Source: Pseudomonas sp. MF4836
Lineage (GTDB): Bacteria; Pseudomonadota; Gammaproteobacteria; Pseudomonadales; Pseudomonadaceae
Length of the DNA: 64,000 nt
Assembly (NCBI RefSeq): GCF_002018875.1
Contig: NZ_MVOL01000001.1
Span: 434,001 to 498,000 of the forward strand
Direction of reading: 5' to 3'
Under the pieces are notes generated by a model, which saw only the letters and a program-made list of their open reading frames with translations, made no database searches and was not told the DNA's origin. Of the stretch, positions 36,508 through 44,414 are shown piece by piece (within the stretch, counting starts at the first letter, position 1; the number at the start of each line of letters is the position of its first letter). Made by a program: the position numbers and the translations under genes.

Positions 36508-38649
36508 ATGCCTGCACATTGGTCACTCACACCGCTGCGCCGTCCCGAGGGCTGGCGCGCCAACGTCCTTACCCAAACCCTGGCCCTGGCCTTGTCCAGC
36601 CAGATGTGCCCGGCCTTTGCCGTGGACTACCAGCCGCGCCCCGGCGCCATCGAGTTGACCCCACTGACAGTCAGTGCCCGGTTGAACCAGGAAAGCGCCC
36701 AGGACATCCCGTTCGGCCTGTCGGTGATCGACGGGGCCACCCTGGATGCCCGGCGCCTGCGCACCCTCGAAGAAGCCTTGCGCGGCACCCCCGGAGTCGA
36801 CGTCAATTCCTGGGGCGGCGCCAATGACGCCAATGTGCGCATTCGCGGCGTCGGCTCGCTGAACCAGATGAGCATGGACGACGGCTCGGTGCTGCTGAAT
36901 GTGGACGGGGTGCCGATGTCGATGCGCAATGCGGCCATGGCCACCCTCGATGTGCAGCAGGTGGAGGTGCTCAAGGGGCCCCAGGGCACCCTGCTTGGAC
37001 GCAACAGCGAGGCCGGGGCGATCAACGTCACCACCCGCAAGCCGACCCGCGAGGTGCAGGGTTATGTGCGTGCCGAAGGCGGCCAGCAAGGCCAGTTCAT
37101 GACCGAAGGTGCCCTGGGCGGTCCGTTGACCGAGACCCTGGCCGGGCGCCTTGCACTGCGCCGCAGCGGTTTCGACAACTGGGTCGACGACCAGCAGGAT
37201 GGCCAGCCACTGACCAGCCCCCGGGACCTGGCCCTGCGCGGCAGCCTGCTGTGGGACAACGATGCGGGCAGCACCGGGCTGCTGGTTGCCGAACGCCAGC
37301 GGGCCGAACAGCATGCCGGCCTGGAGATGCTGCGGCCCTTCGCCAGCCAACCGAGCCTGGACTACACCCCCGGCGTCTTTGACGGTAACCGCAAGACCAA
37401 TGAACGCTATTCCCTTGAGCTGAACCGGGACCTGGCGCAGTCGCGACTGACCTCGATCAGTGCCTATACCCGCACCGACTTCAACGCGGTCAAGGGTTAC
37501 GATCGCAACATCACCCGTGCGCTGTACGGCTCGCCCTTCGAATACCTGATCGAGGATGCGGCCCGTGAGCAAGTCTGGAGCCAGGACCTGCGGCTGGGCT
37601 CGCTGGCGGGGGCCGAGGTGTTTTGGGTCGGCGGGTTCAACCTCTCGCGTTCCGAACGCAGTTTCGACTCCGACAACTTCACCAACGGCGCCCGGCAACG
37701 GCGTGACTTCAGCAGCAACAGCCATGCGGCCTATGGCGAAGTAACCTATCCGCTTGCCGAGGACTGGAAGCTCACCACCGGCCTGCGTCATACCTGGGAT
37801 CGCAAGACCTACGACGCCGACTACTCCAGCACCGGCAGCGTGGCCCATGACAGCCGGCAGTTGCAGGACCACTACAGCACCGGGCGGGTGGCGCTGGCCT
37901 ACGCGTTGACGCCCCAGAGCAACCTCTACGCGGTGCTGGCGCGCGGCTACAAGTCAGCCGGTTTCAACGACTACGCCACCTCGGCCAAGGACAGCGAGCC
38001 CTACAAGGCGGCCAAGGTGAACTCAGCCGAACTGGGCTTCAAGCACGCCAGCGAGGACGGGGCGTTGAGCCTCGAAGGCGCGCTGTTTATCACCCGGGTC
38101 CGGGATGACCACCTGCTGGGTTATGACTTCAACACCCTGGCGGTCAGCGCGGTGAATGCTGACACCCGCAGCCAGGGCGCCGAGCTGTCGAGCACCTGGC
38201 ATGTCAACGATCAACTGACCCTGGGCAGCGCCATGAGCTACACCCATGCACGGGTGACCTCGGCTGCGCCAGGGGTGTCTGGCGGTGATGTGGCCGCGGG
38301 CAGCCGGGTGCCGGATGTGCCGTTGTGGAGTGGCAATTTCAGCCTGGCCTGGACCCGGGACCTGCCTGATTGGCTGGGGTTGCCGGCACCAAGGCTGAAT
38401 ACCCTGTTCAATTACCGGTTGCAGAAAAACCGCCCGGCGGACGCGCAGAATCACTACGACCTCAAGGGTTACGCCAAGTTGGATGCGCACCTGGGGCTGG
38501 AAAGTGCCGGCTCGGAAGTCTACCTCTGGGGCGACAACCTGCTGGATGCGCGTTATGACCTGTATGGCTCGTACTCCACCGATCAGGTGCTGACCGGCCT
38601 GCCCGGCAGGGGGCGCTCGGTGGGGCTGGGGTACTGCTATTCGTTCTGA
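36508..38649 (+). CDS. FyuA-like TonB-dependent receptor 1
   Basis: 713 residues. Signal peptide LTQTLALALSSQMCPAFA is followed by a plug domain: LTPLTVSARLNQE as a TonB-box-like start, VRIRGVGSLNQMSMDDGSVLLN, VEVLKGPQGTLLGRNSEAGA and INVTTRKPTREVQG. A 22-strand barrel ends in VGLGYCYSF. The RGYKSAGFNDYA motif and layout resemble FyuA, the yersiniabactin receptor. It imports a ferric siderophore across the outer membrane. ATG 36508 follows GGAG with good spacing; ATG 36472 abuts the preceding stop. Last gene of the ATPase-permease-receptor operon. Confidence 0.9.
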   Translation: MPAHWSLTPLRRPEGWRANVLTQTLALALSSQMCPAFAVDYQPRPGAIELTPLTVSARLNQESAQDIPFGLSVIDGATLDARRLRTLEEALRGTPGVDVNSWGGANDANVRIRGVGSLNQMSMDDGSVLLNVDGVPMSMRNAAMATLDVQQVEVLKGPQGTLLGRNSEAGAINVTTRKPTREVQGYVRAEGGQQGQFMTEGALGGPLTETLAGRLALRRSGFDNWVDDQQDGQPLTSPRDLALRGSLLWDNDAGSTGLLVAERQRAEQHAGLEMLRPFASQPSLDYTPGVFDGNRKTNERYSLELNRDLAQSRLTSISAYTRTDFNAVKGYDRNITRALYGSPFEYLIEDAAREQVWSQDLRLGSLAGAEVFWVGGFNLSRSERSFDSDNFTNGARQRRDFSSNSHAAYGEVTYPLAEDWKLTTGLRHTWDRKTYDADYSSTGSVAHDSRQLQDHYSTGRVALAYALTPQSNLYAVLARGYKSAGFNDYATSAKDSEPYKAAKVNSAELGFKHASEDGALSLEGALFITRVRDDHLLGYDFNTLAVSAVNADTRSQGAELSSTWHVNDQLTLGSAMSYTHARVTSAAPGVSGGDVAAGSRVPDVPLWSGNFSLAWTRDLPDWLGLPAPRLNTLFNYRLQKNRPADAQNHYDLKGYAKLDAHLGLESAGSEVYLWGDNLLDARYDLYGSYSTDQVLTGLPGRGRSVGLGYCYSF

Positions 38650-38691
38650 CTCGCGGGCAGTGGGAGCAGGCACGCCTGCTCCCCGGATCCG

Positions 38692-40815
38692 TCAGAACTG
38701 ATAGGTGTAGCCGACGCCAAGGGTGCGGCGCTGCGCGGGGGCGCCATAGGCCACCGGGTCGCTGTAGAAACCATAGGTGTCATAGGTCTGGTTCAGCAGG
38801 TTGTCGGCGTAGGCATAGACCTCGCCGAATCGGCTTTCCAGGCCGGCACGCAGGTCCAGTTTTTCGTAGTTGTCCAGGTTGAAATGGTTCTGCGGGTCCG
38901 CCGCCCGTTCGCCCACCAGGTGGTAGTTGAGGCTGGTGTTGAGGGTGGTTTCTCCGAGGCTGGCAAGGGTGCCCAGGGGGTGCTTCCAACTGGCGTTGAA
39001 ATTGCCGCTCCAGCGCGGCACATCCGGTGTGCGGTTGCCGGCGTCGACGTCACCGGCCTGGATCCCCTGCACACCGCTGGTGATCCTGGCGTCGAGGTAG
39101 GTGGCGCTGGCGGCCAGGGTCAAGCCATGGTCGAAGCGCCAGCTGCCTTCGAACTCGGCACCTCGGGTCCGGGTGTCGGCGTTGAAGGCGTTGGTGGCGA
39201 AGGTCGCGGCGTCGTAGCCCAGCAGGTGGTCATCCTTGACCCGGGTGTAGAACACGGCGCCACTGAGGCTGCCACGGCGGTCGGCGGTTTCACTCTTGAT
39301 CCCCAGTTCAACGGCGTTGCTGACGGCGGCCCGGTACGGCTCGCTGTCGCTGACCTGGGAGGCATAGTCATTGAAACCACCGGATTTATAGCCCCGTGCC
39401 CCTTGCACGTAGACGTTGGTCTGCGGGGTGAGGGCGTAGCTCAGGGCGACGCGGCCGGTGCCGTAGTGATCGGTCAATCGGCGCGAGTCGTCGACCGCGT
39501 CGCTGCCCGCGAAATACTGGCCGTTGTAGGTCTTGCGATCCCAGGAGTGACGGTAGCCGGTGGTCAGCTTCAGGCGCTCGCTCAAGGGTAAGGTCACCTC
39601 GCCGTAGCCGGCATAGGTGGTGGTGCTGAAGTCGCGGAACTTGGCGCCCGAGGTGCCGTAGGTGTTGCGCGGGGTGTCATAACTGCGCTCGTTGCGCGTG
39701 GCGGCAAGGCCGGTGACCCAGAACACCTCGGAATCGGGCAGGGAGCTCAAGTGCAGATCCTGGCTCCAGCTGCGCTCGAAGGATTTGTCCACCACCCAGA
39801 ACTCATTGGGCGTGCCGTACAGGGCGCCCATGAGTTTGCTGTCGTAGGCGATCAGGCCTTCGAAGTTCGCGGTGGAAGTGGCGGTGGTGGAGGTCAGGCG
39901 GCTGTTGGCGAAGTCATGGTCGAGTTTTATCGCGTAGCGTTCGGTGGTCTTGAAGTTGTCGTCGAACAGGCCCGGGGTCAGGTCCAGGCTCGGGTCGCTG
40001 CCGTAGGGGCGCAGCACCAGAGAGTTGGTGGCGCGCCTGGTTTTCTGCCGTTCGGCGCTGAACAGTACGTGGGTGTCAGGGTCGAGGTCCCACAGCAGGC
40101 TGCCCCGGTAGGCCTCGTTGCGTGGCTTGGTCAGGGGGTGGTTGGTCTGGTCGTTGTCGATCCAGCTGTCGTAGCCTGCGCGGCGTACCGCCAGCCGTCC
40201 ACTGAGGCTGTCACTGAGGGCCCCGCCCACCGCGCCCTCGGTGAGGAACTGGCCTTCCTGGCCCACTTCACCGCGCACATAACCTTGCAGCTCGCGGCTG
40301 GGCTGGCGGGTGGTGATATTCACCGCGCCCGCCTGGCCAAGGGCGCCAGACAAGGTGCCCTGCGGACCCTTGAGCACTTCGATGCGCTCGACATCCAGAG
40401 TCTCGAAACCCAGGCTGCGGGACGATACCGGCACCCCATCGATGTTGAAGGCTACCGAACTGTCATCCATGGACATCTGGTACAGCGAGCCGACACCGCG
40501 AATCAGCACGTTGAAATCATTCGGCCCGCCGGACGAGTTGACGCTGACCCCGGAGGTGTTGCGCAGGGCGCTCTCCAGGGTGTCGAGGCGCTGGGTGCGC
40601 AGCTGTTCGCCGCTGATCACGCTGAGGCTGATGGGCACGTCCTTGGGGTCCTCCTGCTCCATGCGCGCGGTCACGGTCGAGGCCGGCAACTGCAGGGTGT
40701 CCCGGGCCGTCTCGGCCAGGGCGCCATGACTCAAGGTGCAACTGATGGCTATTGTTATAGTGTAACGTGTGTAGGGTGGTCGACGGCTGGCGGTCGAGGG
40801 GCGTGGTGCAGACAT
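38692..40815 (-). CDS. FyuA-like TonB-dependent receptor 2
   Basis: 707 residues and clearly paralogous to receptor 1: both have GVGSLxQMSMDDxSVxxN, VEVLKGPQGTL, RGYKSxGFNDYA and DDHLLGYD. Signal peptide YTITIAISCTLSHGALA, plug, and a barrel ending in LGVGYTYQF. Start ATG 40815 has AAGG seven bases before it. It is convergent with receptor 1 and divergent from the AraC regulator, with a Fur-like site in between. The short repeat between the two receptor genes (38662-38683) has no T-run. Confidence 0.9.
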   Translation of the reverse strand: MSAPRPSTASRRPPYTRYTITIAISCTLSHGALAETARDTLQLPASTVTARMEQEDPKDVPISLSVISGEQLRTQRLDTLESALRNTSGVSVNSSGGPNDFNVLIRGVGSLYQMSMDDSSVAFNIDGVPVSSRSLGFETLDVERIEVLKGPQGTLSGALGQAGAVNITTRQPSRELQGYVRGEVGQEGQFLTEGAVGGALSDSLSGRLAVRRAGYDSWIDNDQTNHPLTKPRNEAYRGSLLWDLDPDTHVLFSAERQKTRRATNSLVLRPYGSDPSLDLTPGLFDDNFKTTERYAIKLDHDFANSRLTSTTATSTANFEGLIAYDSKLMGALYGTPNEFWVVDKSFERSWSQDLHLSSLPDSEVFWVTGLAATRNERSYDTPRNTYGTSGAKFRDFSTTTYAGYGEVTLPLSERLKLTTGYRHSWDRKTYNGQYFAGSDAVDDSRRLTDHYGTGRVALSYALTPQTNVYVQGARGYKSGGFNDYASQVSDSEPYRAAVSNAVELGIKSETADRRGSLSGAVFYTRVKDDHLLGYDAATFATNAFNADTRTRGAEFEGSWRFDHGLTLAASATYLDARITSGVQGIQAGDVDAGNRTPDVPRWSGNFNASWKHPLGTLASLGETTLNTSLNYHLVGERAADPQNHFNLDNYEKLDLRAGLESRFGEVYAYADNLLNQTYDTYGFYSDPVAYGAPAQRRTLGVGYTYQF

Positions 40816-40896
40816 GATGGGGCCTTGGCTGGGTTTTTGGGCGATGCGCATCGCGGCGTGCGACGGCGGCTAAGGGAGCAACTGCAACGCCGTGAA

Positions 40897-40911
40897 TGCT
40901 AGTGATTATCA
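40897..40911. promoter_or_regulatory. Candidate Fur box
   Basis: TGCTAGTGATTATCA; its reverse complement matches the 7-1-7 Fur consensus TGATAATNATTATCA at 12 of 14 informative bases. It lies between the divergent starts of receptor 2 (40815) and the AraC regulator (40977), as expected for iron-repressed genes. Confidence 0.5.
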
Positions 40912-40976
40912 ATTGCGCCTCTCTACCCCAATGTGATCTGATTCGAGCCGTATCCGGTCAGCAAGGAGATTTATCG

Positions 40977-42014
40977 ATGTCAGCTGTTCAGGAGGAGGGG
41001 CTTGAGTCCCTGCCCATCTCGCGGATTATTGCCAATGGCTATGGCGGGGAATTCGGCCCGGGCACCCAGTGCCGGGTCACCCGTGTGACCTTGCAGGGAG
41101 GGCTGGACATCGTGCGCTGGCAAAGCACCTTCGAGCAGCCGGTCGAACTGCCGCTGCATGACGACAGCGAGCGCATCCACTTCAGCTTCACCAACCTGCT
41201 CAGGGGCAAGGCCTCCTGCAGCTTCCTCGAAGGCAGGCGCCAGCGTCGATTCGCGATTGACGAGGGAGCGGGCAGCATCAGTTTCGGGCGCAGCCGCCAG
41301 GGCCTCTACCACCAGCACGGCGAGATCGACAACATCACGGTGATGATCCATCCCGAATTGCTGGCCCAGTGGGAAACCCAGATCGATCCGACCCTGCACA
41401 GCGCACTGGCGTGCGATCACTGTTTCCTGGACGGCCACCGCAGCGGCGAAATGAGCGCCACCGCGCAACTGCTCTGCGACGCCATGGACCCCGGTGCTGG
41501 CCTGGCCCCGGGCCCGCCGCGCAGCAGCCTGTGGCTGTATGGCCAGAGCGTAACCCTGGTCAGCCTGTTCCTGGAGGCACGGCGCAACCCGGGCTGTATC
41601 TGCCGCATCAGCCACATCGACCGGCAACGACTGCTGCGCGCCCGGGAGCGGCTGCTCCAGGACCTGGGCAAGGCGCCCAGCCTGTCCGAGCTGGCGCGGG
41701 AGTCGGGAATGAGCCAGCCCAAGCTGACCCGAGGCTTTCGCCAACTGTTCTGCAACAGCGTGTACGGCGTGTTCCAGCAAGCGCGGATGATTCAGGCCCG
41801 CAGTCGGCTACTGGAGGGTGATGAGTCGGTGATGCGGGTTGCCTCGGACCTGGGCTACGCCAACGCCAGCCATTTCGCCACGGCGTTTCGCAAACAGTTC
41901 GGCATCAATCCATCGCTGCTCAAGCACGGCGGCAAAAGCCGGCTCATCGGTGCCGATCCGCTGAGCCAGGACCTTCAGTGCCAGATCTTCAGTGAGGGTT
42001 CAGGCTCAGCGTAG
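40977..42014 (+). CDS. PchR/YbtA-like AraC regulator
   Basis: 345 residues. An N-terminal ligand-binding region (RVTRVTLQGGLDIVRWQSTF, IHFSFTNLLRGKASCSF) is followed by a C-terminal AraC double helix-turn-helix (LSELARESGMSQPKLTRGF and VASDLGYANASHFATAFRKQF). The group includes PchR and YbtA, which switch on receptor genes when the ferric siderophore is present. ATG 40977 follows AAGGAG at good spacing. It probably controls the divergent receptor and perhaps the ABC operons. Confidence 0.85.
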   Translation: MSAVQEEGLESLPISRIIANGYGGEFGPGTQCRVTRVTLQGGLDIVRWQSTFEQPVELPLHDDSERIHFSFTNLLRGKASCSFLEGRRQRRFAIDEGAGSISFGRSRQGLYHQHGEIDNITVMIHPELLAQWETQIDPTLHSALACDHCFLDGHRSGEMSATAQLLCDAMDPGAGLAPGPPRSSLWLYGQSVTLVSLFLEARRNPGCICRISHIDRQRLLRARERLLQDLGKAPSLSELARESGMSQPKLTRGFRQLFCNSVYGVFQQARMIQARSRLLEGDESVMRVASDLGYANASHFATAFRKQFGINPSLLKHGGKSRLIGADPLSQDLQCQIFSEGSGSA

Positions 42015-42056
42015 CCGAGGGCCCAGCATGCTCTGCGCAGCCCCTGAGCGACGCCA

Positions 42057-44414
42057 TCACTTCGCCAACAGATTGGCCAGCAGGCGGGCCGCGCCCGGCA
42101 CGCCTGCCGGCAGTTGGCGGAAGAACGACAGCGGCGCGTAGATGAAGCGGCCCCGGCCCACCTGCGCGCTGATCAGTGCGCCACTCAGTTCCTGTTCGCC
42201 ACGGTCGTGCATGCCCAGCAGACGTTGATAGCGCGGGTCGATGTCGCTGGCGAAGTACAGCCCGCGTTCCTGCACCCAGCCATCGAAGTCGTGCTCGGTG
42301 ATGGGGTTGGGGTGGTTCAGCAACGGATGCTCCGGCAGCAGCAGGCGTACCGCGGCGTCCTCTTCGGTGACCCGGTCGCGGGTGATCGTGAAGGGGTAGG
42401 GCCCCAGCGGTTCGGCAGGCAGGGGCGCCAGCGTGTTGTATTGCACCAGCAGCACGCCGCCTTGTTCGACGTACTGCAGCAGTTGGGTGCGCGCCGCGGC
42501 GAGCGCCGGGTTGACGTTGTAGGCCCGGACCCCGGTGACGATGGCGTCGTACTCGGCAAGGGATTGCCGGGTGAGGGTCTCGGCCTTCAGTTCATCGACC
42601 TGATAGCCCAGTTGCCGCAACATCTGCGGCAGGCGGTCGCCGGCACCGGCCAGGTAGCCGATGCGTTCACCGCCGCGCTTGAGGTCGAATTTGACCAGGG
42701 TCGCGGTGGCTGGGGGGAACCAGTCAAACGCCGGGATATGCCCGTAGTCGATGGTTGCCAGGGCCTTGTCCAGCACCTGGCCGTCGACCCTGGCCTGAAA
42801 GCGCAGCTCGCCGTTCTGCGGGTGAGCCTCGGGTTCGAGGTCGAAGCCCAGGGTCAGTTCGTCGTCCTTGCGCCGCAGGCTGAACGGCTGCTGCTCGGGG
42901 GTGATGCGCCAGCCGGCCGGGGCCTGCGGTTGCAGCACGCCATTGAGTCCGTCGGCGAAAGCGTGCACCCGGACTTCGATCCGCCGGCTGTGATCATCAC
43001 CAAACAGGTAGGCCGTGCTCGACGGGGTCAGTGTCAGCGGCGGTGTGAACTGCACTGGGCGATAGACCTCGCCACGGATCGGATCGACGTGCTTGAACTG
43101 GATCTCGCGCTGCACCTCAAGCACCTGCCCGGCGATGGCCAGCTGGGTGCCGACCTGCAGGCTGTGGGCCGAGCCGCTCAGCCGCAGCGGCTGGTCAATC
43201 TGCAATGGACGGTGCTCGCCAGCACTGAGCACTGACACCTCGACCGCGCTGCGCAGGAGGATTTCGGTGCGCACAGGAATGGCGCTGCCGGCCGGGAAGC
43301 GTGGCGCATCGGCCGTGGTTTCCAGCCACACGCCCGCCGCTGCCAGCAGCAGCGTCTGCACGTCTTGCAGCTTGCGCTCGCGCCACACGCCGGCGGGTAA
43401 CCCCAGCAGTTGCCTGTGCAGTTGGGCCAGCCCCGGCACGGACCTGGCCGGTGCGGCACTGTCGTATTCGCGTTGCAGACGCTCGACCTGCCGGGCGATG
43501 GCCTGGGTCTGGGGCAGGCGGCTCCAGGTGCTGTCCACGCCGTCGAACAGGTCCTGTCGCGCGGCTTGGCCGTCGAGCAGGGCAAAGGATTCCATCAGTC
43601 GACCACGCTGTGCGGCGCTGCCGAAGCCCTGGCTCTTGTGGTGGTTGCGACTCAGGGCGGCTATTTCGCCATAGCTCAGGCCGAGCCTGGGGTTGAAGCC
43701 GCCGATGTCGACCTGCAATTGGCCGGGTTCGGTGGTGTCGCCGCTGCCCAGAAATGACTTCCAGGTGTTCCACAGCAGGCGCTTGGCTTGCCAGGGCTGA
43801 ACCTCGCTCAACTGCTGGGGAAAACGGCGTGGGTCGGCCGCCGCGCGAAAGGCCTCCTGGGCCAGCAGCGAAGACGCCTGGTGATGACCGTGGCCGGCGC
43901 GGCTGTCACCGGGGAAGCGGGTGATGATGACGTCGGGCTGGAATTTGCGAATGGCCCAGACCAGATCGCCCAGGGTCTGTTCCTGGCCCCAGGCGCGCAG
44001 GGTTTCTGCCGAAGTCTTGCTGAAGCCGAAGTCCCTGGCCTGGCCGAACAGTTGCTCGGCGCCATCTTCCTGGCGAGCTTCGAGCAACTCCCGGGAGCGG
44101 ATCAGGCCCAGGCCATTGCCCTGCTCGTTACCCAGCAGGTTTTGCCCGCCATCGCCACGGGTCAGCGACAGGTAGGCGGTGCGGTAGTGCCGCTGCTGAG
44201 CCAGCCAGGCGAGCAGTTGGGTGTTCTCATCATCGGGGTGAGCGGCGATGTACAGTACGCTGCCCAGGACCGCCAGGCGATCCAGGCCCTGGCCGATCCG
44301 ACCGGCATCCAGTACCTGGGGTTGGGCCTGGGCCAGGCTGCTGGCGAGCAGCCCGGCGCAGAGCAGGGCGCCTATCCGTGTCACCCGGGGCCAAGGCTTG
44401 ATCGGGGCGCGCAT
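42057..44414 (-). CDS. PIG-L family deacetylase with C-terminal extension
   Basis: 785 residues with signal peptide (IGALLCAGLLASSLAQA). The N-terminal ~250 residues are a PIG-L/LmbE deacetylase: AHPDDENTQLLAWL with zinc ligands, and GHGHHQASS in the second zinc motif. The remainder has beta-sandwich parts and a C-terminal domain (AYNVNPALAAARTQLLQYVE, GGVLLVQYNT), a glutamine-amidotransferase-like fold. It is probably periplasmic and deacetylates an N-acetylated sugar or related glycan. The start ATG overlaps the TGA of the receptor gene upstream, so the pair is coupled. Substrate unknown. Confidence 0.85.
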   Translation of the reverse strand: MRAPIKPWPRVTRIGALLCAGLLASSLAQAQPQVLDAGRIGQGLDRLAVLGSVLYIAAHPDDENTQLLAWLAQQRHYRTAYLSLTRGDGGQNLLGNEQGNGLGLIRSRELLEARQEDGAEQLFGQARDFGFSKTSAETLRAWGQEQTLGDLVWAIRKFQPDVIITRFPGDSRAGHGHHQASSLLAQEAFRAAADPRRFPQQLSEVQPWQAKRLLWNTWKSFLGSGDTTEPGQLQVDIGGFNPRLGLSYGEIAALSRNHHKSQGFGSAAQRGRLMESFALLDGQAARQDLFDGVDSTWSRLPQTQAIARQVERLQREYDSAAPARSVPGLAQLHRQLLGLPAGVWRERKLQDVQTLLLAAAGVWLETTADAPRFPAGSAIPVRTEILLRSAVEVSVLSAGEHRPLQIDQPLRLSGSAHSLQVGTQLAIAGQVLEVQREIQFKHVDPIRGEVYRPVQFTPPLTLTPSSTAYLFGDDHSRRIEVRVHAFADGLNGVLQPQAPAGWRITPEQQPFSLRRKDDELTLGFDLEPEAHPQNGELRFQARVDGQVLDKALATIDYGHIPAFDWFPPATATLVKFDLKRGGERIGYLAGAGDRLPQMLRQLGYQVDELKAETLTRQSLAEYDAIVTGVRAYNVNPALAAARTQLLQYVEQGGVLLVQYNTLAPLPAEPLGPYPFTITRDRVTEEDAAVRLLLPEHPLLNHPNPITEHDFDGWVQERGLYFASDIDPRYQRLLGMHDRGEQELSGALISAQVGRGRFIYAPLSFFRQLPAGVPGAARLLANLLAK

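Noticed and set aside
38662..38683. Inverted repeat GGGAGCAGGC/GCCTGCTCCC between the two receptor genes
   Set aside because: Perfect stem but no T-run on either strand, so I did not call it a terminator; may still slow transcription.
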